A stretch of 33,294 nt of DNA from Acidobacteriota bacterium (GTDB taxonomy: Bacteria > Acidobacteriota > Terriglobia > Terriglobales > Acidobacteriaceae), in NCBI GenBank assembly GCA_003224815.1, contig QHZW01000122.1, positions 1-33,294 of the forward strand, given 5' to 3'. Under the pieces are notes generated by a model. It was not told the DNA's origin. It did no database searches and worked only from the letters and a program-made list of their open reading frames with translations. This document shows, in pieces, positions 8,803-16,569 of the stretch. Position 1 is the stretch's first letter, and every line of letters starts with the position of its first letter. The position numbers and the translations under genes were made by a program.

Positions 8803-10788
8803 TTACTCTGCTTCGGGGTTTCTCGGTTTCGTCAACGCCTCAAGCTCTTTCTGATTCATCTTGATTTTGCCCGACTTCTCCATTGACCCACGCAAATCTG
8901 CCAGAAACAATCCGAAGGCTTCCTGCTGCTTCTGCTGCACGAGCCCTTCTCGGATCTGGTCTTTTTTCGCGGTAAACTCCTGATCAGTGGGCGACTGGCG
9001 ATCAATCACCGAAAGCACGGCCCCGTCATTTCCGTTGTTGATGGGACCACTGATTTCGCCGGGCTTCAAGGTGAAGGCGACTGCCGCCCCGCCGCTCATC
9101 GAACCGATGTCCGGCACCTGCGTGTCAGGAAGCACGAAGTCACTGGTCTTGTAAGCCGCCCCAAGTTCCTTCGCCGCCTTTTTGAGGTCATGGTCGGACT
9201 TGGCTCGATCGCTCAGTTCCTGCGTCCTCTGCTGCAAGTCCTGTGCGGCACGTTCGTTTTTGAACTCCTGTTCGACCCGGCTCTTTATCTCTTCAAAAGT
9301 CGGAGTTGCCGGCGGCTTGACCGCTGTGACCTGATAAATGGCGTATCCCTGATGCAGCGGCACCTCGTCCGGAGGCGCCTTTTCAGACTGGCTGAAAGCG
9401 GCACTGGTGAACTGCTGGTCGTTGCCGATGCCAGGAAGCGCATCTTTGCTGGTGACGAAATCCGTGCTCACCACCTGCAAGCCTTTTGCCGCAGCAGCAC
9501 CATCCAGACCTTTGGGACTGCGAGCGTCAGAGAGTAACTGATCGGCCAGATTCTGGGCTGCTTGAGAGGCTTTCTGTTGCTTGATCTGCGGCTCGATCTC
9601 TGATTTCACTTCATCCAAAGTCTTAACGTGCGCCTCTTGTTTGTCGTCAACGTGCAGGATTACGTATGCATAACCTGCATCAATCACATCGCTGGTCCCG
9701 CCTTTCGGGAGCGATGCGACGGTCTTCGACACGGATTCAACGGGAAAGGCATCCGGTTGCACCCATCCCAGCGATCCGCCGTTTTTCGCAGTCTCTGCGT
9801 CTTCCGAGTTCCTCTTGGCTAGGTCAGCAAAGTTTCCGCCAGCTTTCAACTGCTTCAGAATATCGTCGGCTTTGGTGTGGGCCTGCTCGACTGCCGTCTG
9901 ATCCACCTTCCCATCACTTCCCGGGAGCGGCTTCTTGATCAGAATCTGCCTGACATTAACCTGTCCTGGAACGCGGTAATTATCGCGTCGTTGATCATAG
10001 TAATCTTGCAGGTCCTGTGGCGTAACCTGGGTTTGGGCGAGAAGCCTGGCGTTATCGATCACTACGTATTTAAGCTGACGCTTTTCGGGAATGGAATTGA
10101 TATACGTTTGCTTGTTACGATCGTAATAGGCCCTAAGTTCAGCATCGGCTGGCTTGATCGCCTTTAGTATGTCGTCTTTTTTGATGACCGCGTAATCGAA
10201 CTTCACCTTGGTGTTCTGCTTCTCGAACTGCTGCTTGATCTCGGCATCAGAAATCGACGCAGTTCCGGTCACGGTGGCACGCAGCTTGTTAACCACAATG
10301 TCATCTTTAACAGCCTGCTCAAGTTGCGGAACTGTGAATCCGAGTCGAGACGCAAAGTCCTTGTAGGCCTGTTCGCCTACAAAATTGCCGCCGGGAAAAA
10401 GAGTTTCGCCCAACTGACCGCGGTGCAGAAACTCCCGCACGTCGTCGTCTGATGCGCGCAAGCCCATGCGATTTGCTTCGTAGAGTAGGACCTTCTCGTT
10501 GATCAACTGCTGCGCAGCCTGCTGGGTAAAGTAAGGCATCAGCATGGCGGCCTGCGCACCCAGGCGCGAGCCCTGTTGGTCGATCATTTGGCGGGCCTGG
10601 CGTTGGACCTCAACCACAGTGACGTCCTGGCCGGAAACCGTTGCTACAGCCGGAGTTTTGTTTATGCCGAAACTCTGGCCGCTGAATGACGGCACCAGAT
10701 ACCACGCCATGGAAATACAAATGACGATTAAGATTGCGCCCAAAAAATACTTCTTGAATGCGCCGGATTCCTGCAGAAATCGAATCAT
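8803..10788 (-). CDS. PpiD/SurA-type periplasmic peptidyl-prolyl isomerase, membrane anchored
   Basis: Likely start MIRFLQESGAFKKYFLGAILIVICISMAWYL (residue 59 of the ORF-track call); SurA_N-like region and PPIC domain (VRQILIKKPLPG...FADLAKRNSEDAETAKNGGSLGWVQPDAFP). Confidence 0.88.
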   Translation of the reverse strand: MIRFLQESGAFKKYFLGAILIVICISMAWYLVPSFSGQSFGINKTPAVATVSGQDVTVVEVQRQARQMIDQQGSRLGAQAAMLMPYFTQQAAQQLINEKVLLYEANRMGLRASDDDVREFLHRGQLGETLFPGGNFVGEQAYKDFASRLGFTVPQLEQAVKDDIVVNKLRATVTGTASISDAEIKQQFEKQNTKVKFDYAVIKKDDILKAIKPADAELRAYYDRNKQTYINSIPEKRQLKYVVIDNARLLAQTQVTPQDLQDYYDQRRDNYRVPGQVNVRQILIKKPLPGSDGKVDQTAVEQAHTKADDILKQLKAGGNFADLAKRNSEDAETAKNGGSLGWVQPDAFPVESVSKTVASLPKGGTSDVIDAGYAYVILHVDDKQEAHVKTLDEVKSEIEPQIKQQKASQAAQNLADQLLSDARSPKGLDGAAAAKGLQVVSTDFVTSKDALPGIGNDQQFTSAAFSQSEKAPPDEVPLHQGYAIYQVTAVKPPATPTFEEIKSRVEQEFKNERAAQDLQQRTQELSDRAKSDHDLKKAAKELGAAYKTSDFVLPDTQVPDIGSMSGGAAVAFTLKPGEISGPINNGNDGAVLSVIDRQSPTDQEFTAKKDQIREGLVQQKQQEAFGLFLADLRGSMEKSGKIKMNQKELEALTKPRNPEAE

Positions 10789-10861
10789 GTAGTTGAGAAC
10801 TCCAGATGTGCGGAAAAACAAATTATAAAGCAGGCGGAGAGATGCTGCGCTAATGCCGACT

Positions 10862-10895
10862 CGCGTGGGGACGGGTGCCCTCACCCGTCCTGCAA
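10862..10895 (-). repeat. Dispersed palindromic element, copy A (short form)
   Basis: GGACGGGTG-CCCT-CACCCGTCC perfect 9-bp stem at 10869-10890. Its reverse complement shares GGACGGGTGAGGGCACCCGTCCCCACGCG with copy B. Confidence 0.85.
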
Positions 10896-10918
10896 AGCAT
10901 GATCCTGAATAGAACCCG

Positions 10919-13900
10919 TCAGTTCCCAGGCCCGTAATGGTAGGTGTATCCCCTCGGTTCATTCCCCGACATAAACCGCGTGTTGTACTTCAGCATATAG
11001 TCAAGATGTTCAGGATCGGCTGGAAACGATCTGTCCGCATACGGGTACTTTCCCATGTTCCTGAATGGCAGAGGCTCGACCGTGTTGCCATCGGCGGCGT
11101 AGAAATCCATGTCTTTTTCATAGCCGTTGGCCTGGAAGAAATAATCGCGCGTCCAACCTTTGGGAAGCACCGGAAGTTTGCCGGGATCAAACTCTAGCTG
11201 CACTTCTTCGCCAGAACCAAAAACCGCGAGCTTGTCGTCGAAAGAATTCAGCAGCGGCACGACATCGCCGTAGCGCGTGTACTCTCCCGCCTGACGGGCG
11301 TAAGGCCCAGTGCGGCTGACCTGCTCGTAAACGTACTTCACATTACCCGGCGGCAAATCCTCGATTTGGCGCGGATAGCCGTGGAAGCCAAGATTGGCTT
11401 TCCTCAGTGGGATTTCATTGATTTTGTAGTTTCGGTTTTGTTGGCTCCGGTCAACCAGAATGCTGTCCCAGTAGATTTGCAGGTTCGTGGTGATGCGGAT
11501 GCGCGTGGTGCCGAGCGGAAGCTTGCCGCTGAGATCGGCGGTGATGGTTTTGGGCAGGCCGGCGGGGAAACCCATATCGTTGGTGACGCGGCCCCACTCG
11601 CTTGGAGCTGCGGAGCTGCGCTCCGCCGGACGGGTGAGGGCACCCGTCCCCACGCGGGCTATCTCAGCTTCGACAAAAGGCGCAGTCGCTTCGATTCCCG
11701 CTTGCGACGCCGCGTACATACCCGTTGCAGTGAAGTACTCGATTTCCCCGTGCATCAGCAAGCGCAGCGGGCCTCCGCGATAGGGCTCCCCCAGATCAAG
11801 GACGAGGCTGTGCGGCTTGGTGAAGCCTTTGAACGGAAGCAAATCGAAATTGCCGACGTATTTGTGCGCGAGAAGATCGGGGAGAAGGTTGTTGCCTTTA
11901 TCGTCCCAGGCTCCGGCGGGAGGTTTCGCGTTGCTGCTGGTCACAACTTTGAATTCGGGATAGGGCGGGGTGCTGGCGAAGTATTCGTTGGGATAGACCT
12001 CTTCGTTCGCGGGGTGGTCCACGGCTACGAGTTTGACCGCGTCAAGATAGACGACCTCTTCCATGGGTTCCATCAGGCGGAAACTGAGGGTTCTGCGTGG
12101 ACGGACCTGGAGGGGAGCCCCTACACGTGAGGAGCTTCGCTCCTCCGGGCGGGTGGGGGCACCCATTCGACTTCCTCCCTCCGGTCGATCGCTCAGGGCA
12201 GGCCCCGCCCCTACGTGGGCCGAGGAGGTTCGGGCGTCTGCGCCCAGGGAATCACTAGAAATGGGGTGCCCCGCTTCTCGCTGGTTTTGCGAGAAGTGGG
12301 ACTCTCCGGACTTATCTAACTCGCGAATCAGATTGCGATCAATCTTCACCCACTCCGTGGGACGCGGGATGTTGCGTTCGTTTGGTCCGACCCAATGCCC
12401 AACGACTCCCGCGCCGAGAAGGTCTGAGACGAGTTCGTAATGCTTGCCGTTCCAGACGAATAATGTCGGGCATGAACTGCCGCGGCGATCAAGCTCCGTG
12501 AAATCCGCCTGCTTGTTCGCGGCCACTTCGATTTCGTCTTGCAGCACGCCGCCGGGCCAGAGCATGCGCACGACATCGGCTTGCTTGGCCTGCCCCAGGC
12601 CGACGGTGAGATACGGCGAGTTCTGCCCGAGATATCCGTTGGAGCCGTAGATCTCATATTTCTGGCGAATGCCGTCGGAGAACACTTCGACCTTGGTCCC
12701 GATGGCACCCTTGTTGCTGTTCAGTCCTTTAAGCGCGAGCCGCAGCCAGTTGTTCTTGTTGCCGCCTTCGTTCTTGAGCAGGACGGTAGGGCCGTGGTTC
12801 TGGGTGATGAGCAGGTCGGTCGCGCCGTCGTTGTCGTAGTCTCCAGTGATGATGGCGCGCGGATCTTTGAGCTGAATCTTGTCGAGATCTACGTCGGCGG
12901 TGACATCTTTCCATCCATCCGGGCCGAGATTTCGGAACAGCTTGATTTCGCTTTTGCCTTCTTTCGTTTCGCCCACAGCGACGAGGTCAACCCAGCCGTC
13001 ATCGTCGTAATCGAAAGCAGCGACGCCATAGGCGCGGGCCCAATTAGTCTCGGGAAACTTTACTTCCTCGAAGGATTTGCCGTGGTTATTACGCCAGAGC
13101 GAAATGCCTGGCGCTCCGTAATGCGTGAAGGCCACATCCATCCAGCCGTCGTGATCGAAGTCGAGCGCCGCGATACCAGATGCATTCGAGATAATCTGGC
13201 CTGACCATGGTTCCTCAACTGAGAACTTCCCTTCTCGCGGATTCTTGAAAATAGCGGGCTTCCGACCGACACCAGCCATGACCAAGTCGATCGCGCGGTC
13301 ATTGTTATAATCCGTGCCCATAGCTGAAACGAAAACGCCGAGCCCTGAGGCGTCCAATCCAGTCGAACCACTAACATCGGTGAAAGTCCCATCACCGTTA
13401 TTCCGCCAAACAACGTTGACGGTGACTACTTCTCCCTCAGATCCACTGCCTTCCGCAACCACGAATGGTGCATTTCGTCGTGCCATGGCACGCATCACTA
13501 ACAGGTCGACATCGCCGTCGTGATCGTAGTCAACGAATGTGAGCCCCCCCGTCACGTCGCTGGTTCGAACGCCAGCCGTCTCAGTCATATCTTTAAACGC
13601 GCCGTTCTTTTCGTTGTGCAGAAGCAGAAGCTTGGCTCTTTCCACGCCACCCGCAATGGAATGTTGTTTCAAGGTAACGGCTAAGTCGGCAAAACCGTCG
13701 TTGTCGTAGTCTCCCGCCGTACAGCTGAGTGCGCGCTGCTTCGGATCTAAACCAGCCTGTCTCGTAACGTCCTCGAACCTGCCACTTCCAATGTTGTGGT
13801 AGAACACCAACCCACCTTGTGGGCCGCCGTCCGCGACAAAGAGATCCACCTTGCCATCATCGTCAAAATCCAAGAAGCAGGCTCCTGATCCTAGCTCGAA

Positions 13901-14680
13901 CGCCGGCTCTTCATCGTAGATACCAGGATGCCGAGAGACGATCCCCGCCTCCTTCGTCACATCCACAAACTTCACCGGAATTTGAGGCGGAACTTTGACC
14001 GTGGCAGCTTGCGACTCCTCGGCCAGCGAATATTTGCCCTGCTCGCCATAGGCCAGGCTCATGGCCGAGCCGAGTTTGTTTTGCGTGACGTACTGGAAGC
14101 GCGCCAGGTGCTCGCGAGCGTGCGGGCTGTCGCCGGACTGCTGATAGGCGCGCGACAGTCCGAACTGCGCCGAGGCGTGCAGCGGATTCAACTTGAGCGC
14201 ATGGTCGAATGCGTCAATCGCCTGCGGAAACTGCTTGAGCTGCGAATACACTGTACCGAGGAAGTACCAGGTGTCGGCATCACTGTCGTCGAGCTCGATG
14301 ACGTGCTTAAAATCTTCGATCGCAGCCTGGGGATCGCTGCTGTTCTTGTTGAGCATGCCGAGCGCGTACCAGACGTGCGGATCTTTGGGATCGCTTTTGG
14401 CTGCGTCATCAAGAACTTTCTTCGCTTCATCCACATGCGCAAGCGCCAGTTGGGCGATGCCCTGGTTGATTTTCGCTGCGCGGAGATTCGGATCGGCTGC
14501 GGCGGCATCCTGAAAATACTTTAGGCCTTTTTCAAACAACTGCTGATTCATGTAGGCGGAGCCGAGATTGTTCAGGCGTGCGGCGTCGGCAGGGTCAGGT
14601 TTGTTTTCAGGAGAGGCGGCGATCAAGATCAGCGCAGCCGCAAGCAGTCCAGCCGTGCAAAGCAGCAGGTTAGATTTCAT
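10919..14680 (-). CDS. TPR + FG-GAP/VCBS repeat + ASPIC/UnbV (CRTAC1-like) secreted protein, with two in-frame palindromic-element insertions
   Basis: TPR N-terminus (NNLGSAYMNQQLFEKGLKYFQDAAAADPNL...); seven D-x-D-x-D/R-x3-D FG-GAP motifs (e.g. DFDDDGKVD, DYDNDGFAD, DFDHDGWMD); ASPIC region (GAIGTKVEVFSDGIRQKYEIYGSNGYLGQNSPYLTVGLGQ). Likely start MKSNLLLCTAG at 14680; the ORF is open to 14704. Confidence 0.88.
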   Translation of the reverse strand: MKSNLLLCTAGLLAAALILIAASPENKPDPADAARLNNLGSAYMNQQLFEKGLKYFQDAAAADPNLRAAKINQGIAQLALAHVDEAKKVLDDAAKSDPKDPHVWYALGMLNKNSSDPQAAIEDFKHVIELDDSDADTWYFLGTVYSQLKQFPQAIDAFDHALKLNPLHASAQFGLSRAYQQSGDSPHAREHLARFQYVTQNKLGSAMSLAYGEQGKYSLAEESQAATVKVPPQIPVKFVDVTKEAGIVSRHPGIYDEEPAFELGSGACFLDFDDDGKVDLFVADGGPQGGLVFYHNIGSGRFEDVTRQAGLDPKQRALSCTAGDYDNDGFADLAVTLKQHSIAGGVERAKLLLLHNEKNGAFKDMTETAGVRTSDVTGGLTFVDYDHDGDVDLLVMRAMARRNAPFVVAEGSGSEGEVVTVNVVWRNNGDGTFTDVSGSTGLDASGLGVFVSAMGTDYNNDRAIDLVMAGVGRKPAIFKNPREGKFSVEEPWSGQIISNASGIAALDFDHDGWMDVAFTHYGAPGISLWRNNHGKSFEEVKFPETNWARAYGVAAFDYDDDGWVDLVAVGETKEGKSEIKLFRNLGPDGWKDVTADVDLDKIQLKDPRAIITGDYDNDGATDLLITQNHGPTVLLKNEGGNKNNWLRLALKGLNSNKGAIGTKVEVFSDGIRQKYEIYGSNGYLGQNSPYLTVGLGQAKQADVVRMLWPGGVLQDEIEVAANKQADFTELDRRGSSCPTLFVWNGKHYELVSDLLGAGVVGHWVGPNERNIPRPTEWVKIDRNLIRELDKSGESHFSQNQREAGHPISSDSLGADARTSSAHVGAGPALSDRPEGGSRMGAPTRPEERSSSRVGAPLQVRPRRTLSFRLMEPMEEVVYLDAVKLVAVDHPANEEVYPNEYFASTPPYPEFKVVTSSNAKPPAGAWDDKGNNLLPDLLAHKYVGNFDLLPFKGFTKPHSLVLDLGEPYRGGPLRLLMHGEIEYFTATGMYAASQAGIEATAPFVEAEIARVGTGALTRPAERSSAAPSEWGRVTNDMGFPAGLPKTITADLSGKLPLGTTRIRITTNLQIYWDSILVDRSQQNRNYKINEIPLRKANLGFHGYPRQIEDLPPGNVKYVYEQVSRTGPYARQAGEYTRYGDVVPLLNSFDDKLAVFGSGEEVQLEFDPGKLPVLPKGWTRDYFFQANGYEKDMDFYAADGNTVEPLPFRNMGKYPYADRSFPADPEHLDYMLKYNTRFMSGNEPRGYTYHYGPGN
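11605..11655 (+). repeat. Dispersed palindromic element, copy B (inside coding sequence)
   Basis: GCGGAG-CTGCG-CTCCGC hairpin (11610-11626) followed by GGACGGGTG-AGGG-CACCCGTCC (11628-11649) and CCACGCG. Confidence 0.88.
12115..12225 (+). repeat. Dispersed palindromic element, copy C (long form, inside coding sequence)
   Basis: GAGGAG-CTTCG-CTCCTC (12129-12145), then CGGGCGGGTGGGGGCACCCATTCGACTTCCTCCCTCCGGTCGATCGCTCAGGGCAGGCCCCGCCCCTACG; the 3' part closely matches copies D and E. Confidence 0.9.
12263..12303. repeat. Second palindromic element type, next to copy C (inside coding sequence)
   Basis: CCCGCTTCTCGC-TGGTTTT-GCGAGAAGTGGG (12270-12300), 12-bp stem with one G.U pair, preceded by GGGGTGCC. 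Confidence 0.7.
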
Positions 14681-14723
14681 TGCTAGAGATTTAATCACAA
14701 TCACGATTCACGTAGACCGGCTG

Positions 14724-14846
14724 CCGTCCCCCGGGACGGCGAGCTCTGCTCGCCAATTGCCGCGCAGAGCGCGGCCGGGCGGGTGAGGGCACCCGTTCGA
14801 CTTCCTCCCTCCGGTCGGTCGCTCAGGGCAGGCTCCGCCCTACGTT
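14724..14846 (+). repeat. Dispersed palindromic element, copy D (long form plus extra hairpins; intergenic)
   Basis: CCGTCCC-CC-GGGACGG (14724-14739), GGCGAG-CTCTG-CTCGCC (14738-14754), GCCGCGC-AGA-GCGCGGC (14759-14775), then CGGGCGGGTGAGGGCACCCGTTCGACTTCCTCCCTCCGGTCGGTCGCTCAGGGCAGGCTCCGCCCTACG. Confidence 0.9.
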
Positions 14847-14859
14847 CTTCCTTTGCGAG

Positions 14860-16569
14860 TTAGTGGTTTTCTGCTACGACCCTTGCGACTTTTGCCGCTA
14901 CCGGTTTCCTTGCAGGAGCGCCGTACGGCCGCGAAGTCACGATTCCTTTTCCTTCTTCCACCGTGACCTTCTGGCCTGCGCCAATATTCGACAGCTTGTC
15001 AGTTTGGCCGCTGGGCCAGCGGACTTCGACTGAATCGGCTTTCGTTTTTTGTCCCAGTCCGAAACTTGCTACGAGCTCGCTTTGCGAAAGATAGCTTGAT
15101 CCACTGCGAACCATCTTAGATTGCTTTTCGCCTCCGGAAGCTACCGTGATTACCGCGCCAATGCCGTCGCGGTTCGACTTCGTGCCAACCAGTTTGATGC
15201 GCAGGCTGCGATTGGTCACGCCTTCGTTGTGGAATAGAAACACGCGTCCCCCGTTGGTCGTCATCAGGACGTCCAAAGCGCCGTCATTATCTATGTCGGC
15301 GTAAGCGGCACCGCGGCCAACCTTCGGCGCGGCAAAGGTGGCGCCGAGCGACTGTGTGGCTTCCATAAACTTTCCGCCTCCTAAATTGCGAAAAACGTGA
15401 GGAGGCTCAGCATAGCTCACGCGCTTCTGCACTTTTTCGATTTGATCTTCAATGTGACCGTCGGAGACGAAAATGTCAGGCCAGCCGTCGTTGTCATAAT
15501 CGAAGAAGAAGCAGCCGAAGCCAAGCGTCACCAGCGTGGCGCGGCCGACCTCTGAGCTGGGAGCTTCATCGACGAACAGTCCATTACCTTCGTTGTGGTA
15601 AAGCGAAACCATCTGGTTGGCAAAATTAGAAATGATCAAGCTGGGCCGGCCGGAGCGGTCGTAATCGGCGGCATCGACCCCCATTCCGGCACGAGCAATG
15701 CCATCCTCGCTGAATGCAATACCGGCGGGGACAGCTTTCTCTTCAAATGTGCCGTCGCCTTTATTCAGATAAAGCTTGTTCGGCTGCGTATCATTCGCGA
15801 GCACAACATCGGGCCAGCCATCGCCGTTGTAGTCGAGAACCGCGAGGCCAAGAGTCTTCGAAGTGTTATCGAAAAAGTGTGCCTTCTCGGTCGCATCCTC
15901 AAACTTTCCATTGCCGAGGTTGTGCCACAGACGCGCGGTTGATCCTTTATAAGACTCCGGCGTGCAGTACGATTTGTGCGTTCCGTCGAGCGTGCAGAAA
16001 AGATCGCCCTGCAACGACCACTGGACGTAGTTTGCGACCACCAGATCGAGCTTGCCGTCGCGGTCGTAATCAACCCAGGCGGCGCTGGTCGAAAATTCGT
16101 TTGGACCCAAAAGACCTGCGGACTTGGTCACGTCCGCGAACGTGCCGTTGCCGTTATTGCGGAAAAGATGGCTCTGCCCAAGCGCAGCAATGAAGATGTC
16201 CTCTGGGCCGTCGTTGTCGTAGTCACCAATGGCGACGCCGAGGCCGAAGATGGGAACTGCGAGTCCCGATTTTGCAGTTACATCGGTGAACGTTCCGTCG
16301 TGATTGTTGTGGTAAAGCTTGGGCGTGGTCGCGGGGCCAGGATGTCCCGGCCAGTTCTCCCCGTTGACCAGCAAAATGTCAGGCCAGCCGTCGTTGTCGT
16401 AATCAATGAACCCGCAACCGGGACCCATGGTCTCGGGCAGATATTTTTTTCCAAAGGCCGCGTTATTGTGCGTGAAATGGATTCCGGCTTGGGCAGTGAT
16501 GTCGCGGAAGGTGATTTGAGCGGAGGCGGAGAGGGCGATCAATAAGAATACGATGAGGAATTTCGGCAT
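14860..16569 (-). CDS. FG-GAP/VCBS repeat and ASPIC/UnbV domain secreted protein (CRTAC1-like)
   Basis: Signal peptide MPKFLIVFLLIALSASA; repeats DYDNDGWPD, DYDNDGPED, DYDRDGKLD, DYNGDGWPD, DYDNDGWPD, DIDNDGALD; C-terminal LVGTKSNRDGIGAVITVASGGEKQSKMVRSGSSYLSQSELVASFGLGQ. Confidence 0.92.
   Translation of the reverse strand: MPKFLIVFLLIALSASAQITFRDITAQAGIHFTHNNAAFGKKYLPETMGPGCGFIDYDNDGWPDILLVNGENWPGHPGPATTPKLYHNNHDGTFTDVTAKSGLAVPIFGLGVAIGDYDNDGPEDIFIAALGQSHLFRNNGNGTFADVTKSAGLLGPNEFSTSAAWVDYDRDGKLDLVVANYVQWSLQGDLFCTLDGTHKSYCTPESYKGSTARLWHNLGNGKFEDATEKAHFFDNTSKTLGLAVLDYNGDGWPDVVLANDTQPNKLYLNKGDGTFEEKAVPAGIAFSEDGIARAGMGVDAADYDRSGRPSLIISNFANQMVSLYHNEGNGLFVDEAPSSEVGRATLVTLGFGCFFFDYDNDGWPDIFVSDGHIEDQIEKVQKRVSYAEPPHVFRNLGGGKFMEATQSLGATFAAPKVGRGAAYADIDNDGALDVLMTTNGGRVFLFHNEGVTNRSLRIKLVGTKSNRDGIGAVITVASGGEKQSKMVRSGSSYLSQSELVASFGLGQKTKADSVEVRWPSGQTDKLSNIGAGQKVTVEEGKGIVTSRPYGAPARKPVAAKVARVVAENH

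Noticed and set aside
10789-10962. N-terminal extension of the PpiD-like ORF (MNRGDTPTITGLGTDGFYSGSCFAGRVRAPVPTRVG...)
   Set aside because: It overlaps the stop of the upstream gene and reads through palindromic copy A; the conserved PpiD-type start MIRFLQESGAFKKYF is at 10788.
12800-16420. Recurrent plus-strand motif ccgtcgttgtcgtagtc (and variants), initially looking like a dispersed DNA repeat
   Set aside because: Reverse complement encodes DYDNDG of the FG-GAP Ca-binding motifs in both proteins; it is coding constraint, not an independent repeat.
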